Part shown: piece after piece, positions 25,101 through 34,447 of the stretch
Layout of the letters: the number at the start of each line of letters is the position of its first letter
Position numbering within the stretch: the first letter of the stretch is position 1
NCBI GenBank assembly: GCA_009691715.1
Contig: SIAN01000028.1
Coordinates: 1 to 54,205, forward strand
DNA length: 54,205 nt
Direction of reading: 5' to 3'
DNA from: Planctomycetota bacterium
Lineage (GTDB): Bacteria; Planctomycetota; B15-G4; SIAN01
Made by a program: the position numbers and the translations under genes
Notes under the pieces: generated by a model
Told to the model about the DNA's origin: nothing
What the model saw: the letters and a program-made list of their open reading frames with translations, nothing else
The model's database searches: none

Positions 25101-25656
25101 CGCGTCGACGGAATTCAAAGCCAACCTAAACGCGTCGTCGGGCGGGATCGCGGTGCGCGCGCTCGTGACGACAACGATTGAAAACTGCGTCCTGTTCGCG
25201 AACTCACGCGTGCTTCAGCAGTTCGACACCAGCAACGGCAACTTCGGGCCGGCGTACACGCTCACCGATGAAGCAGATCAGGTCTTCTGGGGAACCGACA
25301 CCGACGCCAGCATCCCCCAGGTCACGGCCTTCAGCCATGACGGCCTCGTTTGGTTCTGGACCAACCTCACCAACATCGTCCCGAAGCGCACGCTGATCGA
25401 CGAACTCTCGGAGTGGTCCGGTTCCGGCAACCTCGGCGGCGATCCGCTCTTCAACAACCTCGCGAGCGGCGACGTCCGGCTGGGTAGCGGGTCGCCGTGC
25501 ATCGACGCCGGCACCAACTTCGCCGACGCCAATCTATTCACCGCAGGACTGCAACCGCTGCCAGCGGTCGACTTCGACCTCGACCCGCGCATCGTCGATG
25601 GCGACCTCGATGGCTCACTCGATGTCGATCTCGGCGCCTACGAGCGACAGCCGTGA
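22174..25656 (+). pseudogene. Large lipoprotein: TSP3 repeats, protective-antigen-like pore domain, beta-helix; two in-frame TAA
   Basis: One frame runs 1160 codons from ATG 22174 (GGAGG seven bases upstream) to TGA 25654-25656, interrupted only by TAA at 22399-22401 and 24601-24603. A lipoprotein-like leader ends in NPGC. Calcium-binding TSP3 repeats follow (DDDGDGLEDRLE, DSDGDALTDAEE, DTDGDSRSDAEE). The next part resembles Binary_toxB/anthrax protective antigen: SGRISADIRLRNAGTTAY against SxRLNANIRYVNTGTAPIY, and ITLREALRDTLG against MTLKEALKIAFG. The C terminus is a right-handed beta-helix (ILYVDALAPGGVGTSWASAF onward). Tyr is plausible at both TAA sites, which would make each a TAC-to-TAA change. 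The toxin relationship rests on recalled sequence. Confidence 0.65.
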
Positions 25657-26690
25657 GCGCCCTTTCGTGGGGCGCTGGCACCTGGCGCGCGCGACGGGCG
25701 CGGCTCGTGCCAGCGGCGCTGCTCGTGGCGCTGGCGACGGTGATTGTGGTCGGAGCCACGATCGATCGCTCCCCGGATCGGACGCTCACATCCGTCGACC
25801 GCGCCGCCATCGAACGGAACGCCATCGAACACAACCTCGCGCTACCGTCCGCGGCAGACGAGGAGTCCGCGCTGTCCTGGTCAGCGGAGCATTCGCCCGC
25901 CTCCGGAAGCAGCGATGCGGAGAACGAAGGCGAAGGGAATCGCGCGGAACTGCCTGCCGCCACCTCGGCGCCGCGAACCGAGCCGACGACGCTCCTCATC
26001 GGCGCGCTCGGCGCGCGCGGTGCCGAGGCGCATCTCGCGCTGATCGACCAGCGGGGGAGACGCCACGAACTCGTTGCTGGCGCAGACGGTCGCTTCGAGT
26101 TCCCCGCGATCGCGCCGGGCAACACCCTCCTTTCGATCGAGGGCGTCGATGGTGCGCGAGCGGTGCGGCAACTCGTCGCCCGCCCCTTCCCGCCGACGCG
26201 AGTTGCGCTTGAATTCGGGCCACCAGCGGAGTGGGAGATCGAGGTGCGCGATGGCGACGGTGCCGTCGCTGGCGCACGCGTGGAACTCGATGGCCGCGTC
26301 CAACTCGCCACTTCGGCCACTGGCCGGCCGTTCCTGCTCATTCGCGCCGACGGTCGGGCGACCTTCGGCGGGACGCTGCTTCTTGCAGGGACCGCGCGCG
26401 CGAGCGCCGTCCGTCGTCACACCGTGGTGCTCGGCGCGGCGGCGACGTGGACCATCGCAGCGGCAGCGCCGGGTTCCATCACGGTCTCACCTTCGCGTCT
26501 GGTCGAGAGCCGCTACCCGTGGCATCTCGTCCGCGCGGCGCTGGCCGAGTCGTGCCTGCACCAGCGCTTCGACGACCTGCCTGAAGGCGTGGTCGAGTGG
26601 AGCGCGACGTCCGCCGACGGCGCCGCCTCAACGCGATTCGGCGTCGTCCGGCTGCGTGCCGGCAAAGTCGCCGACCTGGCGCTCCCGTGA
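25653..26690 (+). CDS. Membrane-anchored protein with carboxypeptidase-regulatory-like domains
   Basis: The start is GTG 25653, overlapping the TGA of the preceding large gene as GTGA, which points to translational coupling. The 345-residue product has one N-terminal membrane helix (LVPAALLVALATVIVVGA), an Ala/Glu/Ser-rich linker, and then beta-rich domains. One stretch has the carboxypeptidase-regulatory-like look (HELVAGADGRFEFPAIAPGN, followed by a second WEIEVRDGDGAVAGARVELD). No catalytic motif is seen. It is related in style to the protein at 52721-53959. It appears intact although both neighbours are broken. Confidence 0.6.
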   Translation: MSALSWGAGTWRARRARLVPAALLVALATVIVVGATIDRSPDRTLTSVDRAAIERNAIEHNLALPSAADEESALSWSAEHSPASGSSDAENEGEGNRAELPAATSAPRTEPTTLLIGALGARGAEAHLALIDQRGRRHELVAGADGRFEFPAIAPGNTLLSIEGVDGARAVRQLVARPFPPTRVALEFGPPAEWEIEVRDGDGAVAGARVELDGRVQLATSATGRPFLLIRADGRATFGGTLLLAGTARASAVRRHTVVLGAAATWTIAAAAPGSITVSPSRLVESRYPWHLVRAALAESCLHQRFDDLPEGVVEWSATSADGAASTRFGVVRLRAGKVADLALP

Positions 26691-26919
26691 AATGGGCCGC
26701 GGCGCAGCGAGCGCCGCCAGCGCGAGCAGATGCGCCTTGCTGCGGACGCCGGCGTGCGCTTCGGCGAGCTTGACGAACGCGTCGTGCACGAGCGTCGAGC
26801 GCGGCGGCCGGCTTGCCGGTCAGGTAGGTGGCGGCGAGTGCGCGCAACTCCGCATGCACGACCGGGAAGAGCGCGTCGGCGGCGAACGAAGCGCCGGGGT
26901 TGCCGGAAGTGCCATCCAC
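26691..26919 (-). pseudogene. ECF-type sigma factor remnant
   Basis: From GTG 26919 the minus strand encodes ADALFPVVHAELRALAATYL, typical of region 2 in the ECF group common in Planctomycetota. After GKPAAALDA the homology jumps to another frame (LVHDAFVKLAEAHAGVRSKA, then HLLALAALAA) with a few residues missing, and then it ends. Region 4, which binds the -35 element, is absent. It is divergent from a Ser/Thr kinase remnant, eight bases apart. ECF-kinase pairs of this kind usually work together, and both partners here are broken. Confidence 0.65.
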
Positions 26920-26927
26920 GCCGCGGA

Positions 26928-28547
26928 GTGTACGAGCCCGTTACGCTGACCGACACGGGGGAACTTCTCCTCGCCCCGGAGCGCGCCATAGATCCGATCC
27001 GCTATCGACGCGCACGCGAGCTGTTCGAGCGCGCCGCCACCACGCCGCTCCCGGCCCGTTCGCGACTGCTCGATGAGACGGTCGCCGATGATCCGGCTTT
27101 GCGTTCGATGATCGACGCGCTCCTCGCGGCGGATTCGGGCGGAGCGTCGGCGGTCGAGCGCGCGCTGGTCAACGTCCGCGACGGCGTCGCCAGCGACCTC
27201 GTGAGCGGCATCCCGGAACGCGTCGGTCCCTACGCGATCGTGCGACGGATCGGCGGCGGCGGCATGGGCGTCGTCTTCGCCACGCGACGCGACGGCAGCG
27301 AAACCGTCGTGGCGCTCAAGGTCGCCGGCCCCTTCCGCACCACTCCCGCGTTCGCACGCCGACTGGAGCACGAGGCGGCGGCGCTTGCGCGGCTCGACCA
27401 CTTAGGCATCGCTCGTGTGCTCGATTCCGGCGTCGCGACCACGCCGTGGGGCGAGCAGCCGTGGATCGCGATGGAGCTGGTCGACGGCGAGCCGTTCACC
27501 GCCGCGGCGTGCTCCATCGTGATCTCAAGCCCGACAACGTGCTGGTCACGCGCGACGGTGTGAAGGTGCTCGACTTCGGGCTCGCGCGAATGCTCGACGA
27601 CGAGTCTTCGCGGCTCACCGCCACCGGGCAGGTGATCGGCACCCTTGCCTGCGCGAGTCCCGAGCAGGCCAACGGCCGCGAGGTCGACGCGCGCTCCGAT
27701 CTCTATTCGTTGGCGCTGCTCGCCTACGAGGCGTTCGCCGGACGGCTCCCGTACGACGTCGGTCGGCGCGGGCCCGCCGAGGCGGCGCAGTTGATCGAGC
27801 GGCAGGAGTCGCTGCCGCTGCCGATCGCCGACGCGACGCTGCCCGCCGAGCTTGGCTGGATCGTCGGGCGCGCGCTCGAAAAGGAGAAGTCGCGGCGCTT
27901 TGCCGACGTCGCCGCATTCGTCGCCGACCTGCGCCGCTTCATCCGGCACGAACCGGTCCTCGCCCAGCCGCCGGGACGGCTCGACCTGCTGGCACGCTTC
28001 ACCCGCCATCACCGGCCGTTGGTGATCGCAGCGGCGGCGGTGCTGGTGAGCCTGATCATCGGCGCGTCGGTCGCGACGTGGCAAGCGAAGGGCGCTCACG
28101 ACGTCGCTCGCCGTGCTGCAGCGGCGGACCGGCGATTTCGACGGCGCGATCGCGACGCATCGTCGGATCCTCGCGATCCGCGAACGGACCCAGGGTCGCG
28201 CGCATGCGGAGACGCAGAAAGCCCTCTACAACATCGCGCGCTGCGAGCTCGACGCCAAGCGCTTCGAGGCGTACGAGCGGCTCGCCCGCGAAGTGCACGA
28301 CAGCCGCGTCGCAACCCTCGGCCGCGACAGCGTGCTCACGGCGAACGCGGCGGCGCTGCTCGCACGCGCCTGTTTCGAGCTTGGTCGACCCCTCGAAGCG
28401 GGCGAACTCTGGCTCGAAGCGCACGGCACACGCCGCGGCGCGCTCGACGAGTTGCGCGGCGCGCTCGAAGCTGCCGGGCCCGACGGCGCCGAAGCACTGC
28501 GGCGCGCCGACGTGGCGCTGTCCGCCATCGATGCCGCGGGACGCTGA
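26928..28547 (+). pseudogene. Ser/Thr protein kinase with TPR tail, broken by two deletions
   Basis: A PknB-type kinase is recognisable across three frames. The first (26928-27505) has VGPYAIVRRIGGGGMGVVFA and the ATP-binding Lys in VALKVA. Near 27505, after ELVDGEPFTAA, about 35 residues of the alpha-E region are missing and the frame shifts. The second frame (to about 28100) has GVLHRDLKPDNVLV, VLDFGLARM, ASPEQANG, a membrane helix (LVIAAAAVLVSLIIGASVAT) and then breaks. The third frame (to 28547) holds the last TPR-like part (DFDGAIATHRRILAIRERTQ). Most of the sensor TPR region is deleted. It faces the ECF sigma factor remnant. Confidence 0.8.
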
Positions 28548-28557
28548 GGCGCCGCCG

Positions 28558-29652
28558 TTACAGGAAGCGCCCCGTCTCCCCGCCGCGGGACTTGAGCTGA
28601 TCGAGGAGTTGCTTGACCTCTTCGCTGCGCGACTTCGGACAGACCAGTGTCACGTCTTCCGTGCGCACGACCACGAGGTCCTCGACGCCGATCAACGCGA
28701 CCAATCCATCGCCCGCATCGACGATGTTGTTGCGCGAGTCCTGCGCCAAGAGCTGGCCGAGCACTACGTTGCCGCCGCCGTCCGCGGCGCTGGCGCGACC
28801 GAGCGCCAGGAACGAGCCGACGTCGTCCCATGCGTACGCCGGCACGACCACCGCGCGCCGCTCCGCCCCCTCCATCACGGCGTGGTCGATCGCCATCTTC
28901 GGCAACGTCGGGAAGACGCGCGCCAGCGTCGCGGCGAAGCGCGGCGTGCCGATGTCGGCGCCGATCTCGGCAAGGCCGCGGGCGAGTTCGGGCATCTGCC
29001 GCGCGATCTCGGCCAGCATCGTCGCAGCGCGGAACGCAAAGATCCCGGCGTTCCAGTAGCAGCGGCCGCCGGCGACGTACTCGCGCGCCCGCTCGAGCGG
29101 CGGCTTCTCGTGAAAACGGGCGACGTCGAAGCAGGTGAGGCCTTCGCGCGCGCCGAGCGCCGCGCCGCGTTCCACGTAGCCGTAACCAGTCGCCGGGCTG
29201 GTCGGCGCGATGCCGAAGACGATGATGCGCCGCGGCTCCTCGGCCAGCAGCGCGGCCGCCGCGTTCGCCGCCGTCGCGAATTGCGCGGTGGTCGCGATGC
29301 GGTGATCGGCCGGGCAGACGAGCATGCTCGCGGAACGATCGCGCGCTGCGACCAACGTCGCCGCCAGCCCCACCGCCGCCGCCGTGTCGCGCGCGGCTGG
29401 CTCGCCGATGAGCTGGGACGGCGGGACGTTTGGAGCCTGCTCTGCGGCCAGCGCGACGTGCGTCTGGCCGGTGATGACGAAGGTGCGCTCGGGCGGAGCG
29501 ACAGCGGCGGTGCGTTCGAGCGTCGCGGCCAGCAGCGTGCCTCCGCCGCCGAAGGCGAGGAACTGCTTCGGTCGCGCCGCGCGGCTCTTCGGCCAGAAGC
29601 GCGTGCCGGAACCGCCGGCGAGGACGATGGCGTAGTCGATCGCGGGTTGCAT
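28558..29652 (-). CDS. manC: Mannose-1-phosphate guanylyltransferase
   Basis: This 364-residue nucleotidyltransferase makes GDP-mannose from mannose-1-phosphate and GTP. The signature VLAGGSGTRFWPKSRAARPK lies at about 10-29. Further family segments are TGYGYVERG, RFHEKPP, YWNAGIFAFRA and YAWDDVGSF. The length matches the single-domain form, without the C-terminal isomerase domain of bifunctional enzymes. It is the last gene of the long operon; its ATG overlaps the stop of the AsmA-like gene by one base (TGATG). It ends in TAA, which shows that TAA acts as a normal stop here. GDP-mannose would feed cell-surface glycans. Confidence 0.9.
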   Translation of the reverse strand: MQPAIDYAIVLAGGSGTRFWPKSRAARPKQFLAFGGGGTLLAATLERTAAVAPPERTFVITGQTHVALAAEQAPNVPPSQLIGEPAARDTAAAVGLAATLVAARDRSASMLVCPADHRIATTAQFATAANAAAALLAEEPRRIIVFGIAPTSPATGYGYVERGAALGAREGLTCFDVARFHEKPPLERAREYVAGGRCYWNAGIFAFRAATMLAEIARQMPELARGLAEIGADIGTPRFAATLARVFPTLPKMAIDHAVMEGAERRAVVVPAYAWDDVGSFLALGRASAADGGGNVVLGQLLAQDSRNNIVDAGDGLVALIGVEDLVVVRTEDVTLVCPKSRSEEVKQLLDQLKSRGGETGRFL

Positions 29653-32600
29653 CAGAAGCGCTCCGCGGGCATCGCGGCACGGCGCGACGACGTCCGCGGC
29701 CGCTCGAACTGCACCTCGAAGTCCTCCCTCGGCAGCGACACCGGATTCCAGACAACGTAGGGCGACTTGTAGGGACCGAGGAAGACGAATGCTCCGACCT
29801 GCCGTTCCACCAGGGAGAACAGCAGATTGGCTGCCCAGCCGACCAGCGGCAGGTCACGGACGAAGCCCAGCCCGCTGCGCAGCTCGGGATAGAAGTCGAG
29901 TCGCAGCCGGTCCGGGCCGAGGGTCCCGCTCCCGCGCAGGATCAGCGGTTCGCCCTCGAGCTCGACCTTCGACAGCTTCACGTTGACCCCCTGAAACGCG
30001 AAGTCGATCGCGCCTCTGGTCCATCGCGGCGGCTCGGCGGCGCCCGACGATTGGAGCGCGACCAGCGGGAGCACGGCCGCCGAGTAGAGCTTCTCGAAGA
30101 TCGGGATGCTCCAGAGCTTGGCGTCGGCGATCCGCAGCGATCCTTCCGCCTCGAGATGCGTCACCTCGGCATCGCGGAACACCGACCGCGCGTGGCCGCG
30201 CAGCCCGATCGCGAGGTCGACCCGTCCCACCAGCGCGCGCATGCTCGGGTGGTCGTCGCCGAGCAATCGGCTCACATCGGCCGCTTCGAGCTCGAACCGT
30301 CCATCGAATGGCATCTCGCCCGCGAGTTCGAGCGCGAAATGGTTCTTCTCCCGCGGAAGACGGCCACCGGCGAAGTCAGCGGCGATCCACGGGAGCGAGA
30401 GTCGACCGCCGTCGAGCAGAAGGTCGGCGTCGAGGGCGGCGAAGCGCTCGTCGCCGAGCTGGAGCGTCACGCCGACGAGCGACCCCGACGCACGCACGTC
30501 GGCGACCGTCCCGAGCTGGCGTTCGAGCACGAAATCGGCGACTTCGAGGCGGCCGGTCAGTTCGCGCAAGGCGCCGCCGGTGTAGAAAGTCCAGCCGCGC
30601 GCATCGATCGAGCCGCGCGCCGTGAGCCGCGCAAGCGCGTCGCCGCCCGGCGCGAGCTGGAAGGTGAGCTCGCTGATGACGGCGCGCGTGCGGCCGAGCG
30701 GGCCGAACGGCCGGAGCGCGACGCGACGTTCGTCGCCGAGGATGAGCTCGAGGAACTCGCCGAACGAGAGCCCATCGAGATCGACATCGAGCCGGGCGAG
30801 GAGACCCTGCTCGGTCGGCTCGAACGTGCCGCCGCCGACGATCGCGCGGGCATCGCCGACGCGCCCCTCGACCCGTCCGAACGAGACGTGACCCGACGGG
30901 AATTCGATCTGCATCGCGCCGACTCGCCACGACAGCGGCAACGGCAGCCAGGGCGGTGCGGCGGTGATCTCGGGCGGTTCGGTCAACGGCGCGTCCGCCG
31001 CCCGGTCGGGCGCAAGCTCGAGGGATGCCAGCCGCGACTCGGCGCCGCGAAGCTCGATCGCGGCGCGTCCGCGCAACGCGCCACGCACGGAATCGCGTTC
31101 GATCGACCGCACCACCGCGGGCGCGAAAGTCGCGAGGGCCACGCGCAGTTCGGGGCCGAGCGAGATCGCCCGGAAAGCGAGGTCGAGCGGCTCGAAATCG
31201 GTGGCTGCGGCATCGGTGGCGTGCTCGCCTCGCTTCAGCGTCGCGTAGCCGCCGCAGACCTGCGCAGTGAGCCCTTCGTCGCAAAGCTCGATGGCGAACG
31301 GGGCCGCGCCGCTGCGCCGGAGCACGATCGCGCCGGAAAGCGCATGCGCCCGGACCCCGGCTCCGACGGTGATCGCAGCGCCAAGCGGTCGGATCGTGAT
31401 CGTCTCCTCGAGCGGCGCGCCGCTCGCCGGATGGTTGATCTCGAGATCGACATCGAACCGCCCTTCGGGCGCGAGCGCCGCGAGCCGCTCAGCAAGCTCC
31501 GCGCCGCCGGCAACGCGGCACGCCTCGGCGAAGTGCGCGTCCCATTCGAGTCCGCGCCCGCGCACCCGGATCGAGAACGGGGGATCGGGTACGCGCGCGA
31601 TCGTGCCGTCGACTTCGACGCTGCCGCTCCCGGCGGTTCCGCGCACGCCCTCGATATGGACGCCCGCATCGTCGACCCGCACGGTGCCGCCGCTCAGCAC
31701 GACCGGATACGGAAACGCGCGAGGCGCGAGCGAGACCGCCCGAGGCGTGAGTGCGAGCGACAGGGTGAACTTCGAGGCGGCGTCGAGCTCGTAGCTGGCG
31801 ACCACCGCGAACGTGCCGCCAAGACCGAGTTCGCGCAAAAGTTCGGGGATCTCCGGTCCGATCTCGCTCTCGACGGCCGCCAGCAGTTCGTCGTCGATCG
31901 CAAGCGCTTCGCCCACGACGTCGCCCCTCACGATGTTGCCGTCGATCGTGCCGCCGGCCTCGGCGCGCCCACCGCTGCGCGAATGGCCGGAGATGCCGCG
32001 GAACCACGAATGATCCGGGCTCGCGAAGACGCGGCCGTGGATGCGCTCGAAGCGCATCGGGAAACCGTGGCGGCGGTCGTCGGCCATGAAACCGCGGAAC
32101 ACGCCGGCCATGCCATCGATGCCGATGTCGAGCTCGAGGTGGAACGGCACCTTCCGCCCCGCTTCGATGTTGGCGAGGCACGACCAGCGCCCTTCCGGCT
32201 CGAAGGCGTCGAGCATCATGCGGCCGATCCGGTCGTTCCGCAGCGCCGCCCGCATCGCGTCGTCGAGAGTCGCGTGGTCGAATCCGATCGCCAGCTTGAC
32301 CGCGCACGCGCCGGCGACGTCGTCGATGCGGCCGGAGATCGAGAGCGCCGCATCGCCGCAGCCACCGTGCAGCCCTTCGATCAGCAGCGCTCCGTCGCGC
32401 AGCGCAACACGCCCGCCGAGGCGTTCGATCAGGAGCGGGACCTGCTCGGGCTTCAGGGCAACGTCGCGCAGGTCGACTTCGACCGAAGGCACCCACGCGC
32501 CCGCGCGATCGACGAGTTGCGCCGCCAACGCCACCCGCCCCGTGAGCGCGTTCGCTTCGAGCCAACGGGCGATCGGCGCCGCAACCGTGCGTCGCATCGC

Positions 32601-33287
32601 CACCAGATCGAGCGGCTTCGAGCGATCGACCCGCGCCTCCCCGCCAAGCAACCGCCCGGCGCGAGCAGTGGCCGAGAGTTCCAGCGGCACCGCGCCGCAC
32701 GCGATCAACTGCCCCGTGATCGTCGTCGCGCCGTCAGCTCCCGGCGTGACTTCGAGTTGATCGATCGCCAGCGTCGCCGCCACTTCCGGCGCCAGGAATT
32801 CGCGCAACCGCCGATTGAGCGGCCCCGCACCACGCACCTCGAGCAGACCGCCGTCGATCGAGAGCGGTGGCGGGTCCGCCGGCTCGGCACCGCCATCGCG
32901 TTCGAGCGCCTGCACGTCGAACCGCCCGCTTTGCTCCTCGGTCAGCACCAGCCGCGGACGGTCGAGCGCGACGCCATTCAGGCGCGGCGGGAAGAACGAG
33001 ACGTCGAGCGTCGCGCTGCTCGCGGTGAAGAACGGTTCGCGCGCGCCGGGAAGCGTCGCCGCGATCTCGTGCACCTTCAGCGGCCGGAAGCGCGGCCAGT
33101 CGAGTTCGCCGAGAGTGAGCTCGACACCGGCGATCCGTCCGACTGCGGCAGCAACGAGTCGCTCATCGAGCCGCGTGAACGCTGCCACCGCCGCGATCAG
33201 CGCGACAAGAAGCAGTGCGTTGCGAAGGCGCCGGCGCCAGCGAGCGGCAGTCGGCAATCGCCGCCTTCCGCTGGCGGCGATGCTCAT
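29652..33287 (-). CDS. AsmA-like (DUF3971/AsmA2-type) envelope protein
   Basis: The ATG at 33287 overlaps the alr stop as ATGA. The frame is open upstream to 33983 but that part is alr in another frame. The 1211-residue product has one N-terminal membrane helix (RNALLLVALIAAVAAFTRL) followed by a very long beta-rich periplasmic region of repeated strands. The C-terminal part (LWSIPIFEKLYSAAVLPL and ILRGSGTLGPDRLRLDFYPE) fits the AsmA-family C terminus. Related bridge-like proteins are thought to move phospholipids between the inner and outer membranes. The function here is inferred from fold and size. Confidence 0.75.
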   Translation of the reverse strand: MSIAASGRRRLPTAARWRRRLRNALLLVALIAAVAAFTRLDERLVAAAVGRIAGVELTLGELDWPRFRPLKVHEIAATLPGAREPFFTASSATLDVSFFPPRLNGVALDRPRLVLTEEQSGRFDVQALERDGGAEPADPPPLSIDGGLLEVRGAGPLNRRLREFLAPEVAATLAIDQLEVTPGADGATTITGQLIACGAVPLELSATARAGRLLGGEARVDRSKPLDLVAMRRTVAAPIARWLEANALTGRVALAAQLVDRAGAWVPSVEVDLRDVALKPEQVPLLIERLGGRVALRDGALLIEGLHGGCGDAALSISGRIDDVAGACAVKLAIGFDHATLDDAMRAALRNDRIGRMMLDAFEPEGRWSCLANIEAGRKVPFHLELDIGIDGMAGVFRGFMADDRRHGFPMRFERIHGRVFASPDHSWFRGISGHSRSGGRAEAGGTIDGNIVRGDVVGEALAIDDELLAAVESEIGPEIPELLRELGLGGTFAVVASYELDAASKFTLSLALTPRAVSLAPRAFPYPVVLSGGTVRVDDAGVHIEGVRGTAGSGSVEVDGTIARVPDPPFSIRVRGRGLEWDAHFAEACRVAGGAELAERLAALAPEGRFDVDLEINHPASGAPLEETITIRPLGAAITVGAGVRAHALSGAIVLRRSGAAPFAIELCDEGLTAQVCGGYATLKRGEHATDAAATDFEPLDLAFRAISLGPELRVALATFAPAVVRSIERDSVRGALRGRAAIELRGAESRLASLELAPDRAADAPLTEPPEITAAPPWLPLPLSWRVGAMQIEFPSGHVSFGRVEGRVGDARAIVGGGTFEPTEQGLLARLDVDLDGLSFGEFLELILGDERRVALRPFGPLGRTRAVISELTFQLAPGGDALARLTARGSIDARGWTFYTGGALRELTGRLEVADFVLERQLGTVADVRASGSLVGVTLQLGDERFAALDADLLLDGGRLSLPWIAADFAGGRLPREKNHFALELAGEMPFDGRFELEAADVSRLLGDDHPSMRALVGRVDLAIGLRGHARSVFRDAEVTHLEAEGSLRIADAKLWSIPIFEKLYSAAVLPLVALQSSGAAEPPRWTRGAIDFAFQGVNVKLSKVELEGEPLILRGSGTLGPDRLRLDFYPELRSGLGFVRDLPLVGWAANLLFSLVERQVGAFVFLGPYKSPYVVWNPVSLPREDFEVQFERPRTSSRRAAMPAERF

Positions 33288-34447
33288 GCGTGCGCCGCGA
33301 GCGCCTCGCGGACCGTGCCGCGCCGCGAGGAGTGGTAGACGCGGGCGACACGCCGTCCGAGCGAGCAGAGCACTTCGTAGGGCAGCGTCCCGGCCAGCGT
33401 CGCCACTTCCTCGACTGGCAGCGCGGCCGCGCCGTCGCGGCCGATGAGCGTGACCGGCTCCCCCACATTCACTCCGCGGATGCGGCCCACGTCGAGCATC
33501 GTGTAGTCCATCGAGACGCGTCCCACGATCGGCGCGCGCGCGCCGCAAACCAGGGCGAAACCGCGGTTGCCGAGACGCAACGGCAGTCCGTCGTTGTAAC
33601 CGACCGGGACCGTGGCGATGCGCGTCTTGCCCGCGGTCCGGTGGGTGCGCCCGTAGCCGATCGAGGTCCCGGCGACGACGTCCTTCAGGAAGATCACCTG
33701 CGTGTGGAGCGATAGAATCGGCTTCAGCCCGCGTGCCGCCGCCCCGCTCTCCGCCGGAGCGATACCCCAGAGCGCGCCGCCCGGACGCACCAAGTCGAGC
33801 TCGGCACCCAGCGAAGAGAAGATCGCGGCGCTCGCGGCGGCGTGCCAGAGCGGCTGGCCGAGCCCCTCCTGCCGCACCGCGTTCCGCAGTTCGAGGAACT
33901 CCTCGAGCTGCTCTTCGTTGCCGCGGTCCTCGCCCGAAGAGGTGCCTGCGAAATGGGTCGCGACACCTTCGAGCTCGAGCCACGGGTTCTTGGCGATCCG
34001 GCGCAGCAGCGCGAGCGCGCGACTCGGCAGTACGCCGAGCCGTCCCATGCCGGTGTCAACCTTCAAGTGCACCTTGCAGACGTGCCGCTGACGGCGTGCT
34101 TCGCGAGCCAGCTGCGCGATGCGCGACTCGGAGTGGATCGCGACGGCGAGGCCGTGCGCGACGACCTGCTCCTGCTCGCCGTCCACGATTGCGCCGAGGA
34201 TCAGGATCTTGCTGCCGATGCCGGCGGAACGCAACTCGAGCGCCTCGCCTGAATCACCGACGCCGAAGTGATCGACGCCAAGAGACTGCAGCTCGCGCGC
34301 GATCTCGACGGCGCCATGGCCGTAGGCGTCCGCTTTGACCACCGCCATGACGCGAGTGGCCGGAGCGAGACGCTTCCGGAGCAGTTGGTAGTTGTCGCGC
34401 AGGTGGTCGAGACGGATGTCGACCCAGACGCGATGCGGATGGATCAA
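33284..34447 (-). CDS. alr: Alanine racemase
   Basis: This PLP enzyme interconverts L- and D-alanine for peptidoglycan. The product is 387 residues from TTG 34447, which overlaps the tsaB stop (TTGA); the longer open frame to 34852 is tsaB in another frame. The PLP-binding Lys is in VVKADAYGHG (K38), and the catalytic Tyr region is GRVSMDYTMLDVG. VHLKVDTGMGRLG, ATHFAGTSSGED and VGYNDGLPLRLGNRG are further family segments. The length is normal. Confidence 0.93.
   Translation of the reverse strand: MIHPHRVWVDIRLDHLRDNYQLLRKRLAPATRVMAVVKADAYGHGAVEIARELQSLGVDHFGVGDSGEALELRSAGIGSKILILGAIVDGEQEQVVAHGLAVAIHSESRIAQLAREARRQRHVCKVHLKVDTGMGRLGVLPSRALALLRRIAKNPWLELEGVATHFAGTSSGEDRGNEEQLEEFLELRNAVRQEGLGQPLWHAAASAAIFSSLGAELDLVRPGGALWGIAPAESGAAARGLKPILSLHTQVIFLKDVVAGTSIGYGRTHRTAGKTRIATVPVGYNDGLPLRLGNRGFALVCGARAPIVGRVSMDYTMLDVGRIRGVNVGEPVTLIGRDGAAALPVEEVATLAGTLPYEVLCSLGRRVARVYHSSRRGTVREALAAHA

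Noticed and set aside
22174..25656. Genome-wide reassignment of TAA to Tyr
   Set aside because: manC ends at TAA 28558-28560 and the fragment at 1-173 also ends at TAA, so TAA works as a stop in this DNA.
30051..33338. A 1095-codon plus-strand open frame opposite the AsmA-like gene
   Set aside because: It is Arg/Glu/Asp-rich with no domain or ribosome-binding site and mirrors the codon bias of the minus-strand gene.
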